13,060 bases of DNA from Dehalococcoidia bacterium (GTDB taxonomy: Bacteria; Chloroflexota; Dehalococcoidia; GIF9; AB-539-J10): assembly GCA_023229725.1 (NCBI GenBank), contig JALNYR010000070.1, positions 1-13,060 on the forward strand, written 5' to 3'. This document shows, one piece after another, positions 1-9,045 of this stretch (position 1 is its first letter; each line of letters begins with the position of its first letter). The notes below the pieces were generated by a model. That model ran no database searches. It saw only the letters and a program-made list of their open reading frames with translations, and was not told where the DNA came from. Both the position numbers and the translations under genes were made by a program.

Positions 1-440
1 ATGGGGAAGCAGTAGTTCACAAGGCGGTCGATGATGTGGTAGAGAAGGTATCCCGAGCTTCGGCCGAGGTAGGCGGCGCGGCTCTCGTCACTCATCAGGC
101 ATTCGCGGAAGAGTGCCGACAGGGGCTTCAGGTCGCCGTTGCAGTGAACCGTGACGACGTAGTCCTCGCCGATGAAGACATCGACCTCGCTCGGACGCGT
201 GATGCGGTTCTGTTTGTCGAAGACGGGGAACTGCATGACGATGAAGAGGTGGTCGTCGTCCTCATCTATCTTCGGGCGCTGGGCGCGGCTGAGGACGTCG
301 TCGATTTCCAGCGGATGGAAGCCGTACTTCTCCTCGAGGTACTCGCCCTCGGCCTCGGTGGGCTTCTCTATGTAGACCCAGGTGGGCTTCCCCTCGGAGA
401 TGCTCTGAACCCTGAGTTCCTGGTCTTCAGCTATAGACAT
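1..440 (-). CDS. corA: CorA-type magnesium/cobalt transporter, N-terminal part (runs off left edge)
   Basis: The leftward reading frame is open from an ATG at 440 to the window edge, giving 146 codons with no stop. The product is the cytoplasmic N-terminal domain of a CorA-family divalent cation channel, which takes up Mg2+ or Co2+ through a pentamer. The family pattern is visible: TWVYIEKP near residue 20, then YGFHPLEIDDVLSRAQRPKIDE (about 39-60), a DHLFIVMQFPVF strand, and VDVFIGEDYVVTVH near residue 87. The two C-terminal membrane helices and the GMN signature lie outside the window, so transport function is inferred from the N-terminal domain only. A GGAGA Shine-Dalgarno precedes the ATG by about ten bases. 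The gene is divergent from the 16S rRNA unit. The family call is fairly firm; the ion preference cannot be read. Confidence 0.85.
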   Translation of the reverse strand, partial: MSIAEDQELRVQSISEGKPTWVYIEKPTEAEGEYLEEKYGFHPLEIDDVLSRAQRPKIDEDDDHLFIVMQFPVFDKQNRITRPSEVDVFIGEDYVVTVHCNGDLKPLSALFRECLMSDESRAAYLGRSSGYLLYHIIDRLVNYCFP

Positions 441-476
441 TCTTGGCGATTCTCCGCACTGATGAACGACGCGGGT

Positions 477-482
477 ATTGTA
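477..482 (-). promoter_or_regulatory. Possible -10 box for corA
   Basis: TACAAT on the minus strand lies 36 bases upstream of the corA ATG. No convincing -35 hexamer is present at 16-18 bases, so this is a weak promoter candidate. Confidence 0.25.
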
Positions 483-541
483 TCACCGGCAAGTTCAGAG
501 CGAACAGAGAGAGAGAATCGCGCGCCACGAATGAGATCCGC

Positions 542-571
542 TTGACACGCCCTGGCCGCGTTCTGTACTAT
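542..571 (+). promoter_or_regulatory. Sigma70-type promoter of the 16S rRNA gene
   Basis: A perfect TTGACA (542-547) is followed after 18 bases by TACTAT (566-571). The predicted transcription start, near 578-580, falls almost exactly at the base of the left arm of the precursor stem (581). The transcript would therefore begin with the processing stem. Position and hexamer quality make this the obvious promoter of the isolated 16S gene. Confidence 0.75.
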
Positions 572-580
572 ATCCGGGCT

Positions 581-612
581 CGCACCTTAACAGCTGAATA
601 GTGGAAGGAAGG
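581..612 (+). repeat. Left arm of the 16S precursor processing stem
   Basis: Positions 581-612 are complementary to 2204-2235 over 32 positions, with one mismatch (592 against 2224). The arms flank the 16S gene on both sides. This is the arrangement of the long rRNA precursor helix cut by RNase III-type enzymes before final trimming of 16S ends. The left arm ends about six bases before the mature 5' end. Confidence 0.9.
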
Positions 613-618
613 TTCTTT

Positions 619-2127
<1,509 letters not shown>

Positions 2128-2137
2128 TAGGGATTCT

Positions 2138-2152
2138 CGGGACGCTGTCCCG
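2138..2152 (+). other. Small hairpin in the 16S 3' trailer
   Basis: CGGGAC, a GCT loop and GTCCCG form a six-pair hairpin just after the mature 16S end. It lies inside the large processing stem and is probably part of the discarded trailer. Confidence 0.5.
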
Positions 2153-2158
2153 GAGTTC

Positions 2159-2185
2159 CAGGTCGTTCGACGGGTCTTCGACCTG
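2159..2185 (+). other. Second trailer stem-loop
   Basis: CAGGTCG (2159-2165) pairs with CGACCTG (2179-2185) around a 13-base loop. Together with the preceding hairpin it fills the 3' side between mature 16S and the right arm of the precursor stem. Confidence 0.45.
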
Positions 2186-2203
2186 TCGTGTACTCTGTAA
2201 CTT

Positions 2204-2235
2204 CCTTCCTTCCACTATTCAGCAGTTAAGGTGCG
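2204..2235 (+). repeat. Right arm of the 16S precursor stem, possible terminator
   Basis: This is the reverse complement of 581-612, with one mismatch in 32. It is followed directly by the T-rich CTTTTGTTTGTC (2236-2247). The same sequence may therefore serve as the 3' arm of the processing helix and help end transcription of the one-gene rRNA unit. The terminator role is inference. Confidence 0.85.
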
Positions 2236-2320
2236 CTTTTGTTTGTCATCTTCCCGCCTTCTCTGCCTTCCTATCATGCTGTCCCTTGGCCGTCTATGCC
2301 TCATTCCCCCGTTCCCTCTG

Positions 2321-2350
2321 TTGACCTGCTGTCTACAAAGGTCGTACCAT
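2321..2350 (+). promoter_or_regulatory. Probable promoter of rny-ymdB
   Basis: TTGACC (2321-2326) and TACCAT (2345-2350) are separated by 18 bases and lie 53 bases before the rny ATG. The -10 is imperfect (four of six). The region from the end of the 16S trailer to rny (2236-2402) holds no gene that I can support. Confidence 0.45.
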
Positions 2351-2390
2351 TCGGTCAACCGGGGCTTCGCCCCTATGGACAATAGACCGA
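2351..2390 (+). promoter_or_regulatory. Stem-loop in the rny leader
   Basis: TCGGTC (2351-2356) can pair with GACCGA (2385-2390). Inside it, GGGGC-TTC-GCCCC (2361-2373) forms a compact GC hairpin. No T-tract follows, so it is not an obvious terminator. It lies between the likely promoter and the ribosome binding site (AAGGGA at about 2395) of the RNase Y gene. That position would suit a leader controlling RNA stability or translation. Confidence 0.4.
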
Positions 2391-2402
2391 TGAGAAGGGA
2401 AC

Positions 2403-3926
2403 ATGGACTACATATATATACTCGTGGGGCTCTCCCTCGTGTTGGGGGGCCTTGTCGGATACTACGTTCGACAACTCGTTGCCAATCAGCAGATCCGCAG
2501 CACCCGGAAGGAGGCCGAAAGGCTTCTAACTGAGGCAACCACCCGGCACCGCGAATTGCTGCGCGATGCCCGGGAAGAGGCAAGGAAGGTTCGCAACGCC
2601 GCCGAGGCGGAGAACAAGGAACACCGCCTCCAACTCCAGAGACTCGAGAATCGCCTCGATCAGAAAGAGGCAGCCATAGAGCGGAAGTTGTCCGCCATCG
2701 GACGCCGCGAGCATGAACTCGACGACCGTGCCAAGGAGCTCGACCACGAGAGAGACGAGATCGAGGCTCTGAGAGGGAAGGAAGTCGAGAAGCTCGAGGA
2801 GCTATCGGGCATAACGACCGAGGAAGCGCGGCGTCTCTTGCTTGAGACGCTCGAAACCGAGGTCAAGGACGATGCGGCGCGGCGCGTTCGCACCTGGGAG
2901 AACCAGGTACGCGAGGACGCGGACCGCTCGGCGCACTTCATCCTCGCCACTGCCATTCAGCGCTGCACGGCCGATGTTGTCGGCGAGACCACTGTATCGA
3001 CCGTCGCCTTGCCCTCCGATGAGATGAAAGGACGGCTCATCGGTCGTGAGGGAAGGAACATACGCGCCCTCGAACAGGCGACAGGAGTCGATCTCATTAT
3101 CGACGACACGCCGGAGATGGTCACCATCTCCAGCTTCGCTCCCGTCAGACGCGAAGTTGCCAGGATTGCGCTCAACAAGCTCATCCTGGATGGTCGTATC
3201 CATCCTGCCCGGATCGAAGAGGTCGTCGAGAAGGCCAAGGCCGAGGTGGAAGCGACCATCAAGACCGAGGGCGAGAACGCCTGCTTCGAAGCAGCCGTTC
3301 CCGGAGTACATCCCGAGCTGGTGAAGCTCATCGGGCAACTGAAGTACCGCAGCAGCTACGGTCAGAACGTTCTGCAGCACAGCCTCGAGGTGTCGTACCT
3401 CTCCGGCATGATTGCCGATGAAATCGGCTCTGATGGCGCGATGGCGCGCAAGGCAGGCCTCCTGCACGACATCGGGAAGGCTGTCGACTTCGAGGTAGAA
3501 GGCTCGCACGCCTCCATCGGGGCGAACCTGGCCCGCCAGTGGGACAAGTCCGAAGAGGTCGCACAGGCAATCGGCGAACACCACGGAGAAGTCTCTACTA
3601 CGAGCACGCTCGGATTCATCGTCGCGGCCGCGGACGCCATCAGCGGTTCACGACCAGGCGCGCGTCGCGAGTCCCTCGACCAGTACTTGAAGCGCATCAG
3701 AGAGTTGGAAGACATCGCGACCGGTTTCGAAGGCGTCGACAAGGCATACGCAATCCAGGCCGGGCGCGAGGTTCGCGTTCTCGTCAAGCCGGAAGAGACC
3801 GACGACCTTGGCGCGATGCGGCTGGCTCGTGACATCTCCAAGAGAATCGAGGAGTGCCTGACCTACCCCGGGCAGATACGTGTCGTCGTGGCCCGGCAGA
3901 CGACTGCCGTGGAGTATGCGAAGTAG
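2403..3926 (+). CDS. rny: Ribonuclease Y (membrane-anchored endoribonuclease)
   Basis: The gene encodes 507 residues, the usual size for RNase Y, which starts bulk mRNA decay in bacteria lacking RNase E. Residues 2-21 form a single hydrophobic N-terminal anchor (YIYILVGLSLVLGGLVGYYV). A long charged coiled coil rich in E, R and K follows at about 30-150. A KH RNA-binding domain carries GRLIGREGRNIR near residues 209-220. The HD hydrolase domain has GLLHDIGKA with the metal-binding pair H355-D356 and a downstream EHHGE. The start ATG is preceded by GAGAAGGGA. The ymdB gene follows after 18 bases, a conserved pairing, so the two are probably one transcript. Its position directly behind the isolated 16S unit, in the same direction, is unusual. 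Identification is firm. Confidence 0.97.
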   Translation: MDYIYILVGLSLVLGGLVGYYVRQLVANQQIRSTRKEAERLLTEATTRHRELLRDAREEARKVRNAAEAENKEHRLQLQRLENRLDQKEAAIERKLSAIGRREHELDDRAKELDHERDEIEALRGKEVEKLEELSGITTEEARRLLLETLETEVKDDAARRVRTWENQVREDADRSAHFILATAIQRCTADVVGETTVSTVALPSDEMKGRLIGREGRNIRALEQATGVDLIIDDTPEMVTISSFAPVRREVARIALNKLILDGRIHPARIEEVVEKAKAEVEATIKTEGENACFEAAVPGVHPELVKLIGQLKYRSSYGQNVLQHSLEVSYLSGMIADEIGSDGAMARKAGLLHDIGKAVDFEVEGSHASIGANLARQWDKSEEVAQAIGEHHGEVSTTSTLGFIVAAADAISGSRPGARRESLDQYLKRIRELEDIATGFEGVDKAYAIQAGREVRVLVKPEETDDLGAMRLARDISKRIEECLTYPGQIRVVVARQTTAVEYAK

Positions 3927-3944
3927 AAGTCGCCGGAATCACGC

Positions 3945-4712
3945 GTGAAAGTCCTTGTAATCGGCGACGTCATCGGCAGCCCGGGACGGCGGGCAGTGTC
4001 GCACCTGCTACCGGGCCTCCGGCGTGACTACGACATAGACTACGTCGTCGCCAACGGCGAGAACGTCGCCGGCGGGCTTGGCATCACCAGGAGCACTCTT
4101 GCTGAGCTGTGCGCCGCAGGCGTGGACGTCGTCACCTCGGGCAACCACATCTGGCACCATCCCGAGATCATCGACTACCTTGCGGACAGCCACCCCATTG
4201 TCCGACCTCTGAACTACCCCCCGGCCGCCCCGGGCCGAGGCACGCATCTCATCGGTGGGTTGCTCGTGGTGAGTCTCATCGGGCGCACCTTCATGGCGAA
4301 CTACGATTGCCCTTTCCGTGCGATGGATGCTCTCCTGGCGGCGCCTCCCGAGGGCACACGGGTCATCGTCGTCGACTTCCACGCCGAGGCGACCTCGGAG
4401 AAGGTCGCGCTTGGTCGCTACCTGGACGGCAGAGTCGCAGCAGTCCTGGGAACGCACACGCACGTCGGAACGATTGATGCCCGCGTCCTTCCGGGCGGCA
4501 CGGCATACGTGACCGACATCGGCATGGTGGGGCCTGTCGACTCCGTCATCGGTGTCGACCCGGCAGAGGTCATCCAGCGGTTCCTGACTCAGATTCCCGG
4601 GAGACTGGCGGTGGGCAAGGGACCGGTTGATTTCACTGCCATGGTGGTGTCGATTGATGACGCCACCGGCCGAGCCGTCGATATCCAGCGCCTCAGGGAG
4701 ACTGTCGACTAG
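3945..4712 (+). CDS. ymdB: YmdB-family metallophosphoesterase (2',3'-cyclic nucleotide phosphodiesterase type)
   Basis: The product has 255 residues and belongs to the TIGR00282/YmdB calcineurin-like phosphoesterases, dinuclear-metal enzymes shown to hydrolyse cyclic nucleotides; in Bacillus subtilis the protein affects biofilm and motility decisions. All expected metal ligands are visible: D8 in VIGDVIG, E39-N40 in NGENVAGG, N67-H68 in TSGNHIW, H146 in DFHAE, and H171 and H173 in GTHTHVGT. A GTG start at 3945 is the best fit, because the family begins with this short strand; the Shine-Dalgarno is weak (CCGGA), so translation may be coupled to rny 18 bases upstream. The gene converges with prmC: the two TAG stops overlap in the palindrome CTAG at 4709-4712. 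The cellular substrate is not readable. Confidence 0.93.
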   Translation: MKVLVIGDVIGSPGRRAVSHLLPGLRRDYDIDYVVANGENVAGGLGITRSTLAELCAAGVDVVTSGNHIWHHPEIIDYLADSHPIVRPLNYPPAAPGRGTHLIGGLLVVSLIGRTFMANYDCPFRAMDALLAAPPEGTRVIVVDFHAEATSEKVALGRYLDGRVAAVLGTHTHVGTIDARVLPGGTAYVTDIGMVGPVDSVIGVDPAEVIQRFLTQIPGRLAVGKGPVDFTAMVVSIDDATGRAVDIQRLRETVD

Positions 4713-5573
4713 CCAGCCGTCTCGCAGCGGCGTCCGCGGACGATGCGCGGGATGCCGGCGAGGTCGGGGATGGCTTGAACGTCCTTCCAGCAATGGCTAC
4801 TGGATAGCAGCCCTGCCACTTCGTCCGCCTGTCCGAAGCCGACCTCAAGCAGCAGCCAACCTTCCGGCAGCAGCAGGCGAGGTGCATCCGCGACCAGCCG
4901 GCGGATGGTCGACAGACCGTCGCATCCGCCATCGAGCGCAAAGACCGGCTCGTGGTCGCGCACTTCCCCGCTCAGCAGTGGGATGTCCGCGCTCCGAACG
5001 TACGGCAAGTTGGCCAGCACGCCGCCGAATACCCGGGCAAAGGGCGCACCGAGATTGCACCGTACGAGCTGGACCCGTTTCCCGGCGGGGAAGCTGCCGC
5101 AATTCGCTCTGGCGACGTCCAGTGCCGGCTGTGACGCATCGCAGGCCGCCACACGGCAGCCGGGAATCTCCTCGGCGAGCGTGAGGGCGAGCGCGCCGCT
5201 CCCTGTTCCGATGTCGGCAAGCCGCAGTGTTCCTTCCAGTCGTGGCATGCCCTCGGAGAGTGTCCTGGCGACCTCCACGAGAAGCTCCGTTTCAGGACGC
5301 GGGATGAGGACTCGGGCGTCCACGGCGAAGCGGCGACCATAGAACCACGCCTCCGCCAGAACGTACTGCAACGGCTCGCCGCGCAGGCGCCGCTCCAGAA
5401 GTCGAGAGGCATGTGCTAGTGAATCAGCGGTGGGCCGTGTACTCAGGGATGACAGCAGCGCTTCCCGGGTCAGTCCGGTTACGTGCTGCAAGAGCAGCGA
5501 GGCCTCCTGCTGCGGCGAGTCGATTGCTGCGGCTGAGAGTGCATCGGACAGGCAGCAGAGAGCTGCCTGTATG

Positions 5574-5584
<11 letters not shown>
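4709..5584 (-). CDS. prmC: Release factor glutamine methyltransferase
   Basis: PrmC (HemK) methylates the glutamine of the GGQ motif in release factors using S-adenosylmethionine. With the TTG start chosen here the product has 291 residues, close to the family norm. An N-terminal helical recognition domain contains GEPLQY (69-74) and RPETE (96-100). The SAM-binding motif is DIGTGSG (124-130). The usual catalytic NPPY is NLPY here (N192-Y195), confirmed at DNA level by a TTG codon (CAA at 5006-5008 on the plus strand). The TTG at 5584 overlaps the end of prfA by 11 bases, suggesting translational coupling. In-frame ATGs at 5632 and 5644 would add 16 or 20 residues lying inside prfA, so the start is uncertain. 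The gene directly follows its substrate gene prfA. Function is well supported. Confidence 0.92.
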
Positions 5585-6641
<1,057 letters not shown>

Positions 6642-6670
6642 CAGGGAGTCTCCTTGCTGTCGAACAACGG

Positions 6671-6699
6671 ATTGTAGTATACAGCGGGAATCGCCTCAA
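6671..6699 (-). promoter_or_regulatory. Promoter of prfA-prmC
   Basis: On the minus strand TTGAGG (6694-6699) and TACAAT (6671-6676) are spaced by 17 bases, 30 bases ahead of the prfA ATG. It sits in the short gap between the macro-domain gene and prfA, so prfA need not depend on read-through. Confidence 0.6.
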
Positions 6700-6724
6700 C
6701 GCGCCTGCGGAGAACTGACGAGGG

Positions 6725-7291
6725 TCAGAGGTCTTCGTGGGCGGCGGCGAGGTTTTCCATGGCCCGGGTGTATGCATCCAGCGTGTGTTCGTCATGCAGC
6801 ACGAAGGTCACACGCTGCACGGGAAGCGGGCGCTCCGACAAGAAGCGAGCGACGGTGCGCAGGGCCACTCGCGCAGCTTGGTCCACCGGGTAGCCATACG
6901 CGCCGGTGCTTATCGATGGGAACGCCACCGTTGTGAGCGCGAGGCCGCGGGCGAGTTCCAGAGAGCTCCGGTAGGCGCCGGCAAGGACGTCCGGCTCACC
7001 CCTTGTCCCTCCCTGCCAGATGGGTCCGACGGTGTGGATTACGAAGCGGGCTGGCAGCCTGCCGGCCGTAGTCGCCACCGCGCGACCCGGAGGCAATCGT
7101 CCTTGCGAGGCAAGGATGGTCCGGCATTCTTGGAGTATCGCCGGACCCCCGGCCCGGTGTATCGCTCCGTCGACTCCCCCTCCTCCGAGAAGGCCTGAGT
7201 TGGCGGCGTTTACGATGGCGTCGGCTGCCACACGTGTGATGTCTCCCTGTGTGAGGACCAGCATTGTCGGACCCAGCTGCAGTTCTTTCAT
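6725..7291 (-). CDS. Macro-domain protein (ADP-ribose / O-acetyl-ADP-ribose hydrolase type)
   Basis: With the ATG at 7291 the product has 188 residues, the size of single-domain MacroD-type proteins. These bind ADP-ribose and remove ADP-ribose from acidic residues or deacetylate O-acetyl-ADP-ribose. Motifs in order are GDIT (16-19), VNAANSGLLGGGGVDGAIH (27-45, with N31 and D41 in the places of the catalytic Asn and Asp), FVIHTVGPIW (83-92) and SISTGAYGYP (126-135). The frame remains open to a further ATG at 7417, but that stretch is arginine-rich, lacks domain character and covers the abfD promoter, so the internal start is preferred. The Shine-Dalgarno is weak (GGGA). The gene lies upstream of prfA on the same strand and is divergent from abfD. 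The in vivo substrate is unknown. Confidence 0.88.
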   Translation of the reverse strand: MKELQLGPTMLVLTQGDITRVAADAIVNAANSGLLGGGGVDGAIHRAGGPAILQECRTILASQGRLPPGRAVATTAGRLPARFVIHTVGPIWQGGTRGEPDVLAGAYRSSLELARGLALTTVAFPSISTGAYGYPVDQAARVALRTVARFLSERPLPVQRVTFVLHDEHTLDAYTRAMENLAAAHEDL

Positions 7292-7381
7292 CGGCGTATT
7301 CCCGACTGCCGCGACGCGCACCGTCGGCGCGGGGCGACCCGACTGCCGACGGGAACGACCGGAGGATGGCTCAGCGCTGCG

Positions 7382-7410
7382 TTGCCGGTCGACTCCGCAG
7401 CGAATATAAT
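7382..7410 (+). promoter_or_regulatory. Promoter of the abfD-like gene
   Basis: TTGCCG (7382-7387) and a perfect TATAAT (7405-7410) are spaced by 17 bases. The start would be near 7417, giving a leader of about 38 bases that includes a strong AAGGAGG (7438-7444) ahead of the ATG. Confidence 0.7.
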
Positions 7411-7454
7411 ACTGCACCAGAGCGCGCCACAGCGCACAAGGAGGAAGGCACCCA

Positions 7455-8924
7455 ATGGCACTGAAGACAGCTCAACAGTACATCGACAGCCTGCGTAAGC
7501 TGAAGTCGGATGTCTGGCTCTTCGGCGAAAGGATCGACAACTTCGTCGACCATCCGATTGTTCGTCCCTCCATCAACGCCATCGCACTCAGCTACAAGGT
7601 GGCGCACGAACCGGAGTACGAAGACCTGGCAACGACCACGTCGACTCTCACGGGTGAGAAGATCAACCGCTTCACCTCCCTCTTCATGAGCACGGACGAT
7701 CTGGTCAAGAAGGTGAAGCTGCAGCGACTGCTCGGGCAGCGCACCGGCTGTTGTTTCCAGCGCTGCGTCGGGATGGATGCCATCAACGCGGTGTTCAGCA
7801 CGACGTACGAGACGGATGAGAAGCACAAGACGGAGTACCACGCGCGCTTCAAGGAATGGCTCAAGTACATCCAGCAGAATGATCTTTGCGTCCAGGGCGC
7901 CATGACGGACGTGAAGGGCGACAGGGCCCTGAGGCCGAGTCAGCAGCCGGACCCGGACATGTTTGTCCATATCGTGGAACGCCGCAAAGATGGCATCGTC
8001 ATTCGGGGCGCCAAAGCCCACCAGACCGGTAGCGTCAACTCGCACGAGATGCTCATCATGCCAACCCTCACCATGAGGGAGGGCGATGAGGACTACTCCG
8101 TGTGCTGCGCGCTGCCGTCTGATTCCAAGGGCGTGCACTTCATCTACGGCCGCCAGTCCTGCGACAAACGCAAGCTGGAGAAAGGCGACATCGACGTCGG
8201 CAACTACCAGTTCGGCGGCCAGGAAGCCTTGACGGTTCTGGACGACGTGTTCGTGCCGTGGAAGAGGGTCTTCATGTGCGGGGAGACGGACTTCTCGGGT
8301 ATGGTTGTCGAACGTTTTGCGAGCTACCACCGCCAGAGCTATGGCGGCTGCAAGCCGGGCATCGGCGACGTGCTGGTGGGCGCCACCGCCGCCATGACCG
8401 ACTACAACAACGTTGCCAAGGCAGGGCACGTGCGTGACAAGATCGCCGAGATGAATCACCTCATCGAGACTCTGCATGCTTGCGGCCTGGCTGCTTCGAC
8501 CCAGGGTACAAAGACGAAGGCGGGCAACTACCAGCCCGATATCCTGCTGGCGAACGTCTGCAAGATGAACGTGACGCGGTACCCGTACGAGCTGTGCCGC
8601 CTCGCGGAAGATCTGGCCGGCGGCGCTCTCGTCACGATTCCGTCGGAGTGCGACCTGCGCAGTCCCGAAGTCGGTAAGTACGTGCAGAAGTACTTCAAGG
8701 GCGCCGGCAGCGTGTCGGCCGAGGAGCGCCTGCGCATGCTGTCGCTCATCAACAGCATGACATTCGGGCTCACGGCACCGAGCTACCGGACCGAGTCGAT
8801 GCACGGAGCGGGCTCGCCTCAGGCGCAGAAGGTCATGATCGAGCGCCAATCCAACATGGAACAGAAGAAGAAACTGGCCAGGAAGCTCGCCGGCATCGAG
8901 GAACGCGAGAAGCTGACCGACTAG
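7455..8924 (+). CDS. abfD: 4-Hydroxybutyryl-CoA dehydratase / vinylacetyl-CoA isomerase family protein
   Basis: The 489-residue product matches the length of Clostridium aminobutyricum AbfD, a flavin- and [4Fe-4S]-dependent enzyme that dehydrates 4-hydroxybutyryl-CoA to crotonyl-CoA. The four cluster ligands can be placed: C100 and C104 (CFQRC), and H292 and C299 (HRQSYGGCK). Y296, K300 and E257, recalled as active-site residues, fall at the same numbers, and T191 sits next to the reported T190. These ligands separate it from the related flavin hydroxylases of the HpaB type. I could not place an equivalent for a reported C-terminal glutamate. The gene has its own promoter, a strong Shine-Dalgarno and a hairpin terminator. 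No CoA-transferase or 4-hydroxybutyrate dehydrogenase gene is nearby, so the pathway (fermentation, storage or carbon fixation) is open. Confidence 0.9.
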   Translation: MALKTAQQYIDSLRKLKSDVWLFGERIDNFVDHPIVRPSINAIALSYKVAHEPEYEDLATTTSTLTGEKINRFTSLFMSTDDLVKKVKLQRLLGQRTGCCFQRCVGMDAINAVFSTTYETDEKHKTEYHARFKEWLKYIQQNDLCVQGAMTDVKGDRALRPSQQPDPDMFVHIVERRKDGIVIRGAKAHQTGSVNSHEMLIMPTLTMREGDEDYSVCCALPSDSKGVHFIYGRQSCDKRKLEKGDIDVGNYQFGGQEALTVLDDVFVPWKRVFMCGETDFSGMVVERFASYHRQSYGGCKPGIGDVLVGATAAMTDYNNVAKAGHVRDKIAEMNHLIETLHACGLAASTQGTKTKAGNYQPDILLANVCKMNVTRYPYELCRLAEDLAGGALVTIPSECDLRSPEVGKYVQKYFKGAGSVSAEERLRMLSLINSMTFGLTAPSYRTESMHGAGSPQAQKVMIERQSNMEQKKKLARKLAGIEEREKLTD

Positions 8925-8946
8925 TCTTCCCTGCTTGTGATGACAC

Positions 8947-8974
8947 GAGACGGGCGGCTTCAGCCGCCCGTCTC
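8947..8974 (+). terminator. Hairpin terminator after abfD
   Basis: GAGACGGGCGGCT (8947-8959) is perfectly complementary to 8962-8974, giving 13 pairs (the loop probably opens to TTCA). It starts 22 bases after the abfD stop. The following tail is only moderately T-rich (TGTGTATAAT) and includes the likely thyX -10 box. Confidence 0.7.
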
Positions 8975-8978
8975 TGTG

Positions 8979-8984
8979 TATAAT
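8979..8984 (+). promoter_or_regulatory. -10 box of thyX promoter
   Basis: A perfect TATAAT begins five bases after the abfD terminator hairpin and 67 bases before the thyX ATG. The expected -35 region (about 8956-8961) lies within the hairpin and is a poor match, so the promoter assignment is tentative. In the leader, TCTGCAG (8995-9001) can pair with CTGCAGA (9027-9033) just before the Shine-Dalgarno. Confidence 0.4.
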
Positions 8985-9045
8985 GGCGCCAGCTTCTGCA
9001 GTGCTCCACCGTCGCTCGTAACCGTGCTGCAGACGGGAGGTTGAC

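Noticed and set aside
2361..2373. GGGGC-TTC-GCCCC hairpin as terminator of the 16S transcript
   Set aside because: There is no T-tract after it and it lies just before the rny ribosome binding site; a leader structure is more likely.
2128..2402. tRNA-Ile/tRNA-Ala or the start of 23S behind the 16S gene
   Set aside because: No cloverleaf or 23S 5' sequence is seen; the stretch holds trailer hairpins, the right stem arm and the rny leader.
2802..3584. A 260-codon minus-strand frame opposite rny
   Set aside because: It is a shadow of the RNase Y KH and HD regions, with no domain of its own.
4008..4793. A 261-codon minus-strand frame opposite ymdB
   Set aside because: It is a shadow of ymdB, whose full set of metal ligands is present on the plus strand.
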